Source of the DNA: Climacteris rufus
Taxonomy: Eukaryota > Chordata > Aves > Passeriformes > Climacteridae
DNA length: 64,000 bases
NCBI GenBank assembly: GCA_013398175.1
Contig: VZRZ01002233.1
Span: 186,001-250,000 of the forward strand
Direction of reading: 5' to 3'
Shown: positions 25,503 through 36,709 of the stretch, one piece after another
How the letters are laid out: each line of letters opens with the position of its first letter
Position numbering within the stretch: the stretch's first letter is position 1
The notes under the pieces: model-generated
Databases searched by the model: none
Seen by the model: the letters and a program-made list of their open reading frames with translations, nothing else
Told to the model about the DNA's origin: nothing
Translations under genes and position numbers: made by a program

Positions 25503-27164
25503 GTATTTCTTACACAATTTGCTTAGGCCTGCATATTTCCAAAGTGTAATGATTTTCAGTGTCTCAGGCTGTCTTATTTTCAAATCGAGCCATGTTGTAA
25601 GGGACCTAATTTTGATGCTATGCAAGCCATCTATTTCAGGGAAAATCAGGTCTTGCACTTCCTAGCTGTATCTAGAAATCCTGGCCTTGAGGAACAGCTT
25701 TCAGTGCGAAGTATTTTATGGCATTTGTCCTTACCCATCCATTGCTATTCTGCCTGTTGTCTCAGTGACCAGAGATGTTGTAACTTCTCGTCCTGTTTTC
25801 AGCCTGCAGCTCATTTGTGCTCCCGGTAGTGACATGGCCTGGTGCACAGTGGGGTTTCTTGTCTAATCCTTCAGTTCAGGACCTCTGGTTTTCCAATCTG
25901 TAAGTGAGTGGAGAGCTGAAATGGGGTGCAATATGTTTCCAAGGCTGTGTTCACAAAGGGTGTTGAAATGAAAATGGCTTTGAACTCATGTCTACAGATG
26001 TCAGCTACTGCATAGGATTTTCTGGGTCAGCTAAGTGATGTCTGCACTAAAATCCTGTTCAGAGCTAATGTTGAATTTTTAATCACAGCATTTGCAAGAT
26101 GCAAGCTCTAAAAAACAATGCTTACTTTGGAACAATTGGCAACATCTATTCAGGAAACTGTAGAATATTTGATGAATATTACCAATCATAACAAATTATG
26201 TTGGTTTTGTGTGTTAACGGAAATATTTAAAGGCCGAGTCTGAAGTGTGCTGGAAATTTTCCAGCGCAGTCCACAGTCTGTTGGCTACTAAAATCAGAGG
26301 TTGTTTCAAATCACCTGCTAAAATGTCTTTCCAGCCTTCCCTGTTCCCTCATGCTGTGGTGCCCTGTGTGTGAAGCTGTGCCAGCTTCACCTCACTCAGT
26401 CAGGGACTCCTCCATCCCTTGCTGGTCAGGACCCATTACATCACTATCACAAACTGCCTTGCTTTCACTTCCAGTTGCAGGAGAAATGCTGTGGGGATTT
26501 CTCACTCTTGGGTTTGCAACCTTTGCCTTCAAGTACTAGACAGAAGTGCCTTCTTTGTTCTGCTCCAATTCCACCTCCCTCTTCATTGGAGCTAGCACAA
26601 GGTTTCTCAGCAAGTGTACTGTACAATGCTGCCCACAGGCAGGGGCTGTTCCTGTGGTGTACCAGAGGAGAAAAGGCATATCTACTACTGCAGAGCTGAA
26701 ACGGAGAGGTTTTGTTCCTTCTTTTGCTGGAAAGGATGTTTCAGTTCACTCTGAGACTCTGCCACCTCAGCCAGTGCTTTTCTGACAGACCTCCAATGAG
26801 CAGCTTGGGACTGGTCTGCTGGGACAGTACAGATGCAGTTATTAGATGTCATTGATTGCCAGATTTACTCTGTACCCAATATTCATTTATCTTGCAGGAA
26901 ATGTGGCCACTCCTTTGTAAAAATAATTATGCTCATTATCCTGCAATTGAATTCAATTTATACTTCTGGTAATAGTGTCATTCATTTCAAGGTTAACTAT
27001 CAAATCAATATACCGATGTGAATAAGGAAAAAACTTGAAAAGTCTTTTTGGCCCAATTTATCTTCCATTTGGAGATCTAACCACTGCAAGAATTTCTTTA
27101 ATAAGAGGTTCTGTTTTTCAGAAAACAGTGTGATTTTTTACTGACTGTCTCTATTTTGTTTTAG
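25503..27164 (+). other. ROR2: ROR2 intron 8
   Basis: A GT-AG intron of about 1.7 kb (gtattt to gttttag). The 26340-26800 part is GC-richer and keeps overlapping open frames of up to 109 codons, but no homology was recognised. Nothing else stands out. Confidence 0.93.
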
Positions 27165-28607
27165 GCTAAGCTTAAAGAAATTAATCTGTCCACTGTGAGG
27201 TTTATGGAGGAACTAGGAGAGGAGAGGTTTGGCAAAGTCTACAAGGGGCATCTCTTTGGTACAGCACCAGGTGAACAGACACAAGCCGTTGCCATCAAGA
27301 CACTTAAAGACAAAGCAGAACTGGCTCTTCGGGAAGAATTTAAACATGAGGCCATGATGAGATCAAGATTACAGCACCCAAACATAGTTTGTTTGTTGGG
27401 AATAGTGACAAAGGAACAACCTATAAGTATGATATTTAGTTATTGTTCCCACAGTGATCTCCATGAGTTCTTGGTGATGAGATCTCCCCATTCTGATGTT
27501 GGCAGCACTGATGATGACAAGACAGTAAAATCTACTCTGGAACCAGCAGACTTTTTTCACATTGTGACTCAGATAGCTTCAGGAATGGAATATCTTTCTA
27601 GCCACCATGTTGTCCACAAGGACTTGGCCACTAGAAATATACTGGTGTTTGATAAACTGAATGTGAAAATATCTGATTTGGGCCTTTTCAGGGAAGTTTA
27701 TGCTGCTGATTACTACAAACTGATGGGAAATTCCCTTCTTCCTATCCGGTGGATGTCCCCTGAGGCTATTATGTATGGCAAGTTTTCTATTGATTCGGAT
27801 ATATGGTCATATGGAGTTGTGTTGTGGGAAGTTTTCAGCTATGGCCTGCAGCCTTACTGTGGTTATTCTAACCAGGATGTCATTGAGATGATCAGGAACC
27901 GACAGGTTTTGCCATGTCCCGATGACTGCCCGACATGGATATACACATTGATGTTGGAGTGTTGGAATGAATTTCCCAATAGAAGACCAAGATTTAAGGA
28001 TATACATAACAGATTAAGAACATGGGGAAACCTTTCTAATTACAACAGCTCAGCGCAAACTTCTGGGGCAAGCAACACCACACAAACAAGTTCTCTCAGC
28101 ACAAGCCCTGTTAGCAATGTCAGCAATGCTAGATACATTGGACCAAAGCAGAAAACTCCAGCCTTCCCTCAACCACAGTTCATACAAATGAAAGGCCAGA
28201 TGAGACCAATGGTCCCACCTCCTCAACTCTACATTCCAGTCAATGGTTACCAGCCAATGCCTGCTTATGGTGCTTACTTGCCCAATTTTTATCCTGTCCA
28301 AATTCCAATGCAAATGGCTCCTCAGCAAATACCTCCCCAGATCATTCCCAAACCAGGCTCCCACCACAGTGGGAGTGGATCCACCAGCACAGGCTATGTA
28401 ACAACGGCACCTTCCAATGCATCGGTGGCCGACAGGGCTGCTCTGCTGTCAGAAGGCACGGATGACACACACAATGGAACAGAAGATATTGCCCAGAATC
28501 CTGTCCAGGAGGAGGAGGAAGAAGAGGGCTCTGTGCCTGAAACAGAATTGCTGGGTGATAATGACACACTTCAGATGGATGAAGCAGAAATTCAGTCAGA
28601 AGCTTAA
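27165..28607 (+). CDS. ROR2: ROR2 last coding exon (kinase-like domain and C-terminal tail, human exon 9)
   Basis: This exon encodes 480 residues and the stop TAA at 28605-28607, as one large terminal exon, starting AKLKEINLSTVRFMEELGEE. The kinase-like domain spans about residues 12-290 of the exon. Its glycine loop reads GEERFGKV (second Gly of GxGxxG lost), the ATP lysine is in VAIK (27297-27299), the catalytic loop is HKD instead of HRD (Asp codon 27621), and the metal-binding motif is DLG instead of DFG (27675). These departures are typical of ROR2, which is often considered a pseudokinase or weak kinase. Activation-loop tyrosines lie in VYAADYYK. After it come a Ser/Thr-rich stretch, a Pro-rich region (PPPQLYIP and PNFYPVQIPM), a second Ser/Thr-rich block and an acidic end (PVQEEEEEEGS, then ELLGDNDTLQMDEAEIQSEA). 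The tail is diagnostic of ROR2, not ROR1. Two residues differ from human as I recall it: HSDLHEFL for HGDLHEFL and SPE for APE. Confidence 0.98.
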   Translation, partial: AKLKEINLSTVRFMEELGEERFGKVYKGHLFGTAPGEQTQAVAIKTLKDKAELALREEFKHEAMMRSRLQHPNIVCLLGIVTKEQPISMIFSYCSHSDLHEFLVMRSPHSDVGSTDDDKTVKSTLEPADFFHIVTQIASGMEYLSSHHVVHKDLATRNILVFDKLNVKISDLGLFREVYAADYYKLMGNSLLPIRWMSPEAIMYGKFSIDSDIWSYGVVLWEVFSYGLQPYCGYSNQDVIEMIRNRQVLPCPDDCPTWIYTLMLECWNEFPNRRPRFKDIHNRLRTWGNLSNYNSSAQTSGASNTTQTSSLSTSPVSNVSNARYIGPKQKTPAFPQPQFIQMKGQMRPMVPPPQLYIPVNGYQPMPAYGAYLPNFYPVQIPMQMAPQQIPPQIIPKPGSHHSGSGSTSTGYVTTAPSNASVADRAALLSEGTDDTHNGTEDIAQNPVQEEEEEEGSVPETELLGDNDTLQMDEAEIQSEA

Positions 28608-29185
28608 GGAATTTGTCCTCATTACTAAGAATTCGACATTGCTTCCATGCATGGAGACAAGTAGATCTTTAGGCTTAATAGAGTGATTTTGATCTGACTA
28701 AAAGAAACAAAACTAAAAAACCAACATCCATAAAAAGTGCAGCAGTAATGATATACCAGGTTTATTGACCATTGCCACCACAAGATTTTTCAAATATGAT
28801 GGTATAGAATTGCTGGGTTTAATCCTTTTTACTGTCCTACAGTTCTTGAGAGAAGCTGCTTTTCAAATATGTACTGTTGCTGTGCAACATATTGCAGAGT
28901 AGCATTGCACATCATGTATGTCATGATATGTGAGTGTAACGTTAGTGAATTATGCTTAAGCCAATAACACAAAAAGGAATCCAGCTATGGTTGTAGAAGT
29001 GCTCTAAGCATAAAGAAATGCCCTGGATGTAATGGACAGCTTAGTTTGTAGTATTTATCTCTTCGACATAATGGACACAAGATTGTTTGCTTTTTGAGTC
29101 TGAAAAAATAAGATGAGAATAACGATCTGTGTTTGTATTACAATAACAAGAAAAGGGTGGAAACTGAACATAAAATTGACTGTGC

Positions 29186-29520
29186 TGAGTAAGACCATGG
29201 GTCTGTCCAGCCCAGTAACATGTCTTGAAAGGCCATAGATGGTGCCTGCCCAGGGATACACTGCAAGGGCAATTTCCTTTGTAGAATTTCTCCAGGGTAT
29301 TTCCCCAGGCTCCATGAATCTGTGGCTTAAGGCCTTCCCAAGCCAGAAGTGGATTTTTTGTTTCGGCTAAATAGCCCTCGATGGAATTTTCTACCATGAA
29401 TTTATCCAAATGATTTTGAACTCACATGAAGTTAAAAGTATCCACAAAAGCTTGTGGAATAACATGAGAGGAGAAAGGATGGTTTTCTTTCATCTCTTCC
29501 GGTGAATGACTGTGACAGAA
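29186..29520 (-). mobile_element. Ancient CR1 LINE fragment inside the ROR2 3'UTR, antisense
   Basis: On the + strand the segments appear in the order of a reverse-complement archosaur/turtle-type CR1: gtaagaccatgggtctgtcc, then cagcccagtaacatgtctt, then gctaaatagccctcgatgg, then ccatgaatttatccaaatg, tttgaactca, and aagcttgtgga. This parallels the remembered consensus (gacc..aggtccatctagcccagtatcctgtctt; gctaatagccattgatgga; tccatgaacttatctagt; tttgaaccc). It is much more diverged than the CR1 copies at 5488 and 58790, so it is older. It is transcribed as part of the UTR. Confidence 0.72.
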
Positions 29521-29831
29521 GCTTCCAAATGAGATCATCTGACTGCATTTTTGGATGAAAGTATTCCTTCTCTGCTGTGTGTTTTCAGCAGCAAACAGCC
29601 TTAATACACTGTTAACCAAAAATGGGGATATTGTAGGGGATATTATAGGTGTGCACTAACTTAAGAAATCCAACTTTAATTGCATATTGGTTATCAAGTA
29701 TAGAAAAGGGCTCCACATGTTTGTTCCTACGTTGTGAAAGTGTTGGGTTTTGTGCGGAGTTACAGACTTACTTGATTTACCACAGTTATTGCTGGATTGC
29801 ATGTGAAACCATGTTTTCTTCTTGACTTTTT

Positions 29832-29837
29832 AATAAA
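29832..29837 (+). terminator. ROR2: Poly(A) signal AATAAA (proximal)
   Basis: A canonical hexamer in the sequence tttttaataaaaatg, about 1.2 kb after the stop codon. It could give a shorter 3'UTR that still contains the CR1 fragment. Confidence 0.5.
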
Positions 29838-30453
29838 AATGATCTTTGAACTTTAGAAGACCAAAATAAGCAATACTGTACAAGGTGCTGTTTTTGTGCT
29901 TCTGTTTGCAGGATGAATCATGTACAGACCTTTAAATGTAATTTATGTTTTACTACATTTTATATACATTTTTTTCATTGAAATACTTGGATTTTTGAAT
30001 GAATGATTTTATAACTTAACAATTTACAATATTCACATGTGGTGCAGTTTTATGGTATTGCTGTTTCATTTTGTTAAACATGCAGACAGGTCCATACATT
30101 TCATAACCCCTTTCTGTAATACAAGCAGTACACATTCTCATTGTAGCATTGTAGCCAACATACACTATAGCTATAAGTTGTACATCCAAAATGGAGTATT
30201 CTGTGAAGTGATGCTAAAAGTATGATGAAGTATGATATCCTACAACCGCTGTTTTGTTGTGGTACTTTGTGGAAATAGAAATGGCCACAAATGCTTAAGG
30301 TACAGGTTTCACACCTACACTACAACTTTTTATTTTGTTACATTGGGATTCACTTGTAAGTCATGTATCATTGTGATCTACACCCTGTGTTCGTGATATG
30401 GCAGCAGTACTTATTTCCGGCATTTCACCTGGACTTGGAAATGCACTGGTAGG

Positions 30454-30459
30454 AATAAA
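30454..30459 (+). terminator. ROR2: Poly(A) signal AATAAA (middle)
   Basis: A canonical hexamer in ggaataaaatacg, 61 bases upstream of the distal signal. Confidence 0.5.
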
Positions 30460-30514
30460 ATACGAAAGCTTTATTACTTGTGTTAATATAATGCAGCTTT
30501 GGGTGCTTTTACTA

Positions 30515-30520
30515 AATAAA
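30515..30520 (+). terminator. ROR2: Poly(A) signal AATAAA (distal)
   Basis: A canonical hexamer in actaaataaaggat, 10 bases before a genomic A15 tract and followed by a T-rich stretch. It is the likeliest main end of the ROR2 transcript. Confidence 0.7.
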
Positions 30521-30530
30521 GGATAAATTT

Positions 30531-30545
30531 AAAAAAAAAAAAAAA
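30531..30545 (+). repeat. A15 homopolymer at the ROR2 3' end
   Basis: Fifteen A in a row directly after the distal poly(A) signal. Because the gene has introns this is not a retrocopy tail. Oligo-dT priming at this genomic tract could bias where the 3' end is annotated. Confidence 0.9.
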
Positions 30546-33500
30546 GGTGAAATTTATTTACATGAAGTTCTTTGTTTTTCCTAGGTTTCTTGATCTCAGA
30601 TAAATGAACTTGATGAATCAGCTGTGTTTTCTTCCTTTGTTCCTTTGCTAACTTACTTCAAAGTAAGCAGAGAGTAAATGGTCCAGTTACACCACTGATT
30701 TGTCAGTGACAGAAAAGATGTAATAAACAAATGAATGTCAATCAGTGGAAGCTTCTGTACAGCATTGTCTGAAGTTCAGCCTGTTTCTGATAGTCAGAGA
30801 GCATCACAACATTTTTTTGTGCTTTGAGTACAGTTTGGGAGACTCCTAATTATCTTCTCTAAGCCTTATAAATTCACTACAGATAGGAAAAACATGTCAG
30901 ACTCCTATACTGATTTTCCCATCCCCACTCTAATGTGGATGTGCTCTCAAAGTGATGGTCGAGGAGCAGTATGCAATTTTCTAGGTCAGCCTTGGTAATG
31001 CACAGTACTGGAGAGGGGTTTTCCCCCTCTGTTGTGGGTGCACTCCTCTGAGCTGCCAGGATCGGAGCCATGACATCATGCAAACACCTTCTCTGCACTT
31101 CAGGTGAGCTTCTCTGCACAAGCACCACCACCAGCATGTTAGTGGCTGCTCTAAGTCATATGGTTTGGCAGTAATTTCTTGCTCTGCAACTTCCCAGACT
31201 ACTCTTGCCTGTGATACCTGGTGCAAAGACCCAGCCAGTGTCAGAGTCTGCCTTTCCTCTCCAAGACTTGGAAGCAAGACCAAGGGAGAGCAGGGAAGGG
31301 ATGAGGCGGTAAGTGGATGGGACAAGGAGGTAAGGTGGGAGGGAATAAGTGAGGGAAAGGTTGGGTCTGGGGCCAAACAAAACCAGCACAATATTGCTCA
31401 CTAGGGCATGCAAAAGTACTTCTTCCTGCCAGGTCTAGCAAAGCTGGAATTCTTTATGGTGGCAGAACAACTCTTCTAGGCAACAAATACATGTCTGGAT
31501 GGTGAGGAAAGGGCAAGGTGTTTTTGAGAAGACTGTGGGATGTTTAAGAAGTTTTTCTTGCTTCTAGTACCCTACTCTGCTCCAATCTATATGATTTTTG
31601 TAAGAAGACAGGGTCTGACCTTAGGAAAAATGAGTTAAGCATTGACACTGCCACAGCCCACTGGTCAGACAGGAAGGTTCCTGTTCTCAAAAGCATATAG
31701 AATAGATGGGGAATGGATTCTCAATCACAGAACAGGAAAACTAAGTAATGGTTCCTAGTCTGAGTGGGGAAACTGGCTATGAATGTGTCACTAGCTCCAG
31801 TTTGAATCCTGTTCTGATATTGTCTGAGATCTGCGTTATTGCAGGGTCTTTTCTTCTGTTTTACCCATTGAGACTATAGAGAAGACAAAGCTATAAATAG
31901 GGCAGTATAAACAGCTGTGTAAGAATAGAGGATTCACCCACAATGTGGGTCTGTAGTGTCTGTACAAACAGGTTATTGCAAACTCCGATAGGCAGGTTCA
32001 TTCTTTCATGTGTCTATTGCTACTCTTAGTTTCACCTAGTGATTTCCCTAAAGACTGACCCAGAGGAACAAGCTCCCTGCTGAGATAAGAATCCTTTGCT
32101 TCTCTGTCTGCCATGGCTATTAATATCATAGTAAGTCATAGGGAATTTACTTCATGGTAACAGTACCTCAAACTTCTATTACAGATATGAATTTGAGTAT
32201 TTTTCTCACTTAATATCTAAGAAGTTCATGAAATGTCCTTGGCTTTTGTGTTCAGAGGAATCACTTCACTTCAGCCACATAGGATTGAAGGGAAGAAGTT
32301 TGATGCTTTCTGGAAGAAAGCTCAGGAACGCTTGCTGAGTTGGAGCACTCTCAAGGCATGTCAGACCTTGAGGTCTTTGACCAAACAGATGTAAGGATGA
32401 AAAACACCCAGCTGCAAGTGCAGTAGTATATTCAAATGAAGCCTACATCATAGTTCACCATGTGTAGAAAGTTATTCTGTTTCTAGACAGGCAAATGCTA
32501 TTGCAAATGATTCTCCAAAACAGGATTTCAGTTACCCAAAATGTGAAGAAAACATCAACTGGCAAAACCACCCTCCTTTTGAGGAAAGGGACTTACTTCA
32601 TATTGTAAGAAACAACAGTGTATGTTCCTGTTCTATAAATAAATCTTCAAAATATTAGTGGAATGCATGACTGAAATCAAGCTTTGGGGATTTACTCAAA
32701 CAACAGGAAAGTGATATCAGAAGAGTAGTAGCATACAGCACAAGTATTGGCATGAGTGAATGAGTTTTAGTTCCACCTTGCTAGAACACTGAATTTTGTT
32801 TCTTGTTTTCCAAAAGGGACCTTGCGTAGCCTCTGTTTTTCACAGCTTCCAGATATGCCAAATTGTTGTCTCCTTCAATCATCAATATGAAGTCTAAACA
32901 ATCTAAGGACTATTAGGCAATTCCAAATGTGCTGCCTTGGCAAGATAAACCAAGTCTGTAGTATCTGTGTCAGCCAGATCAGTCAGATCTTTCTCTAGAC
33001 CAAAATACACTGTGTATACTGTGATAAAATATAGGAGAGTTGGTCCAGTAGGCTTTCATCTCCAGAAAAGTGCTGTAAAAACATTTTGCACCTACTGTTC
33101 TTATCTTATGTTATGGTTGATGTTTTGAAGTTGTAGTGTCTGAACTCTATAACCACTGCTCCTTCTTAAAAATATGCAGTGGGGGATCCTAACACTGTGC
33201 TGCTGCTGCAGAAGACTGGGCCACCTTACTTTTTGACCTCAAATAGAAGGCACACCCTGTATGTGTTGGTGCGCACATGTGCCTGATTTTGCAAGAAGAA
33301 ATATGTTGGAATAGCTCTGTGTTTGGGGTCAAGTGAAATGTATGAACACACTTGCACATGTGTGCATACACAGGCACATACAGACATGAACCAGCAATGG
33401 GCAATGCACATTCAAATGGTTGCATTTCATTAGAGGGTTTTTTTCCCTTTGCCTTCTGTGATGTGCTGTTGTTCTAGGGCTATGTGAGATCTTTTGCAGC

Positions 33501-36179
33501 CCTGAATCCAAATCCATTTTCTCCTAGTGTGAAGTGAAGTCCTTACTGGACACTGCTTCCCGTTGGTCACAGTCCTTGAGGCTGTGGCAGGAGCAGACTC
33601 AAAGGACAAACCTCATGTGAGGAATCCCATAGCAGCACCCACGGAGCACTCCCCCCAGGCAGAACTTGCAGAGGGGGTTTTCATTGTCACAGTGTCCCTC
33701 TTTTCCTGTCACACCCATGCTGAGAGTCTAGGTCCACTCCCCGACCCAGGCCCCATCCAGACCCCATTTTTGCTTAAAATGAACAAAATATGGTTCTAAA
33801 TCTTAGCCAAATACCTCAGGATTGAACAAGCAGGGGGAATTAAGGTAACAGAGGTTATGGCAGGAGCTGGAAATAGTATGGGGTTTACAGGCAGGTAAAT
33901 CTCCAGGAGAATTTAAAATAATACGGTACTGAGAGAACATAGAATCCCATGTAGCTACTTCTCATTTCTATTGATCTGAAAGAGGAACTTTACTTTATCT
34001 CGATTACAGTGTACGTGATGGTTTAACTGTTCTTTTTAAAACCTCTGTCTAAACCTGTAAATAATCCATTTGTTCAGTAGTATGTTAACTTTAAAGGTAG
34101 TGGAATTAGAGGAGGGAATTTAAATTTAAATTACCATATTCATTTAATTGAATGTTTATTCCATACACCAAGTAATAAATAATCATCATGGAGGTTTACA
34201 GAAAGTGCTTTTTTTGCTATATATTTTATATCTCTTACTGAAGAAGAATTTTTTGTAGGAGCCACCCTCCACATAGACTTCTTGCAAATTTCTTTTCAAA
34301 GCAATAAAGTAGTCACTAGAGATATTGGGAGCTGTTGCAGCTTTGAATCATAACAATCAGTTTTAAATGTCTTATCAAGAAGTTCAACTTTAATTCTTAG
34401 TCTGCTTTAGAAGTACCTAATTGATATACACCAGAAACATCAAACAAAAGAAATTCCTTTCAGAATGACAAAACAATTAACAGATGGGATGGTGGGTAGG
34501 AAAATAATAGGCAGCAAAATAAAGAAGTAATTGGGACTGTCTCTAAGTAAGTTAAAACTAGAAACATTTAAGGTACATTAATTTAATTTAGATATAATAT
34601 GATTTCAGCTGAGGCTGATTATTCTCAGATGTAGTCTGAGGTTTTATAGTTATGATAAAGATCTTTGTCTTGCTCTGTTGTTAATCCTATGGATACATTT
34701 TCGTAACTTAATGTGGTTTTCCACTTAATTACTTTTATATCACATTTAAATTAAGTATGTGTATGAGAATTAATCTGAAGTGGTGGGAGAAATAACTTGC
34801 AAAATGCCAGCAGCCTTGTGAGAGATGCACCCAAGGGCGAGATGTTACGCTCCATTCTTTTTCCGTTTTGTGTCCACACCAAATGTATGCCTCCTCAGCA
34901 AATCCTTCTGTTCCCAGTTCAGTTGATAATATTGCAACAAATTGCTGAGGAAGCATTCTGAATTGTACGTGGCTAACACTGAGAGCCTTGGGAATAAATA
35001 ATTTGTTATTTTATGAAGGGAAGGTATTTTATGCTATCTTTTCTTCCTCTGTTCTTTATGCCTTTAATACATCCCTCTCCCTTGTCCTCTCTTAGATATT
35101 TCTCAGAGGACAACCACAGCATTCACTAATACATTTCCTCTACTTGAAATGCTGTTCTATTAAGGCAAAGACACAATTTATGTATTTATAAATAGATATG
35201 TTTACAAATTGACTCAGTCTTGACATTTTGAAAAGCTGGTGAGAGTAAAATTTTGTTGCCCACTAACTTGGAAACTCAAACATTCCCAAATGAAAGGGTG
35301 TGTGATAAAGACCTTTGGTTTTCAGTACAAGTTCTCTCCTGGCTTCACTGTTGCCTGCTCTTCTGCATGATGTAAAATGCAAGTGCTGTGTGCTTATTAT
35401 TTTTCAATGCCTTTGCTTATAATTAGTGAATATTTTTGTAATTTCTTTACCTGTTCTGTTTTCCAGGTATCTGCTGTAACAGTCCTCTGCTTTTGGTGTC
35501 TGCTATTTTTGTTGAGACAGCTTCCCTGCTTTAAAAGAAGCAAATCCAACCAAAACAATGCAGAATTCACCTCCAAAACAGATGCTCTGAACTCAGGCCT
35601 CCTCCTGCTCTGGGACACCCAGAAAAAGCCACAGCAGGGAATGGTGTGAACACCCTTTACTCACCTCAGCCTCAAAAGTTTTGACTGACAGTGTTGGAGG
35701 TGCTAAGCCTCTGAAGTAGTGCTGGAGGAGGGCATGGGGCTGGGACTGAGCATTTTTCCTAACCATGCTTGTTCGAGGAATGGGGTTAATTGTGGACTGA
35801 ATGCCCATGTCTGTCACTCGGTATTATGTGGAACCCCATGTTGTTTAGGTTCCTGTTGTTGTTTCTCCTGTGAACAACAAAATTGTGGATGCTTCTACAG
35901 GCATTGTGAATGGAAATGCATGGAATACAAGGGAATTAATACTGAAAGCAAGATTAGCAGACTGATGGTAGATGAGACTTCATGCAAGACATGGTACAAA
36001 GGCATTACAGAAAGGCATGCTCTGTTTCCCAGGAGTTCAGTGCATTAACAGGCTGCAAGGACTCCTGGGCTTGGTGCAGGCTGCCTGAATATAGACATAC
36101 TGTGTGCAGATGCAGCACTTCCTAGGGGAACGGTGGTTTGAAATGATGGGTACATCTTATAATGACAAATGGTTTTGAA

Positions 36180-36250
36180 GCCTGGAGCAAAGCCAGTTGA
36201 AGTCATTGGGAAAAACTCTTCAGCTTCAGAGGGGTTTGGACTGAGGCCAT
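36180..36250. repeat. Probable ancient amniote interspersed-repeat fragment
   Basis: The run gcaaagccagttgaagtcat, then tgggaaaaactcttcagctt, then cagaggggtttggactgagg closely parallels the old amniote repeat core attgaagtcaatgggagt, then cattgacttcaatgggc, then tttggatcagg. About one base in five differs from what I remember. The family name is not certain. Confidence 0.55.
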
Positions 36251-36684
36251 AAGAAATTTTCATGTTCTTCTTGTAAATAAACCATCCCCAACTTGTAATC
36301 AACATTGTTATCAACAGTTTAAAAATCTTTGTTTCCTTTTAAAGCTTCTATATCAGACAGTAAAGAGAGTATGATTTTCTGAATAACTTAAAAATCTTGT
36401 GGTTTTTCCTTTTCTTTTCCATGTGGCAGTGTGACATTGTAACGCCTTAAACTGTTTTGTGCATACCAAAAAGTACTCATGGTACATACTGTAATTTCTT
36501 GTAATAATTTTGTTCACTATCCTATGCCCTTGGGAAAAATATTTGCCAAAATAACATTCATGAAAACATCTTTTTTTTCTCGCCTTGCTTGGAAATCCAC
36601 ATACATATTTGCAATAAGCTGATTTTAATAAGTGGGAGTTAATACACCTGCCTTGTTCATGCATTTTAAAGTGTGCTAACATGT

Positions 36685-36709
36685 GGGGGTCGTCGGGGCG
36701 GGGGGCGGG
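36685..36709 (+). other. G-quadruplex motif
   Basis: Four G-runs of 5, 4, 6 and 3 (36685-36689, 36695-36698, 36700-36705, 36707-36709) are separated by loops of 5, 1 and 1 bases. This fits the canonical intramolecular G4 pattern on the + strand and stands out in an AT-rich flank. Confidence 0.85.

Larger units (their letters stand above)
28608..30530 (+). other. ROR2: ROR2 3' untranslated region
   Basis: About 1.9 kb of AT-rich sequence from the stop codon to the last poly(A) signal. There are three AATAAA hexamers (29832, 30454, 30515), so alternative ends are possible. A T-rich stretch (ttctttgtttttcc near 30567-30580) lies downstream of the last one, as expected for the downstream element. 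An old CR1 makes up part of the UTR. The exact cleavage site cannot be read from sequence. Confidence 0.8.

Noticed and set aside
27165..28607. Possible assignment of the receptor to ROR1
   Set aside because: The transmembrane segment, CRD wording (STHLSDQCSQFAI), the CGYSNQD segment and the C-terminal tail ending ETELLGDNDTLQ... are those of ROR2. ROR1 has a different tail.
27165..28607. Possibility that the kinase exon is a processed retrocopy, given the A15 tract downstream
   Set aside because: Four phase-consistent GT-AG introns separate the five exons in order, so this is the normal gene.
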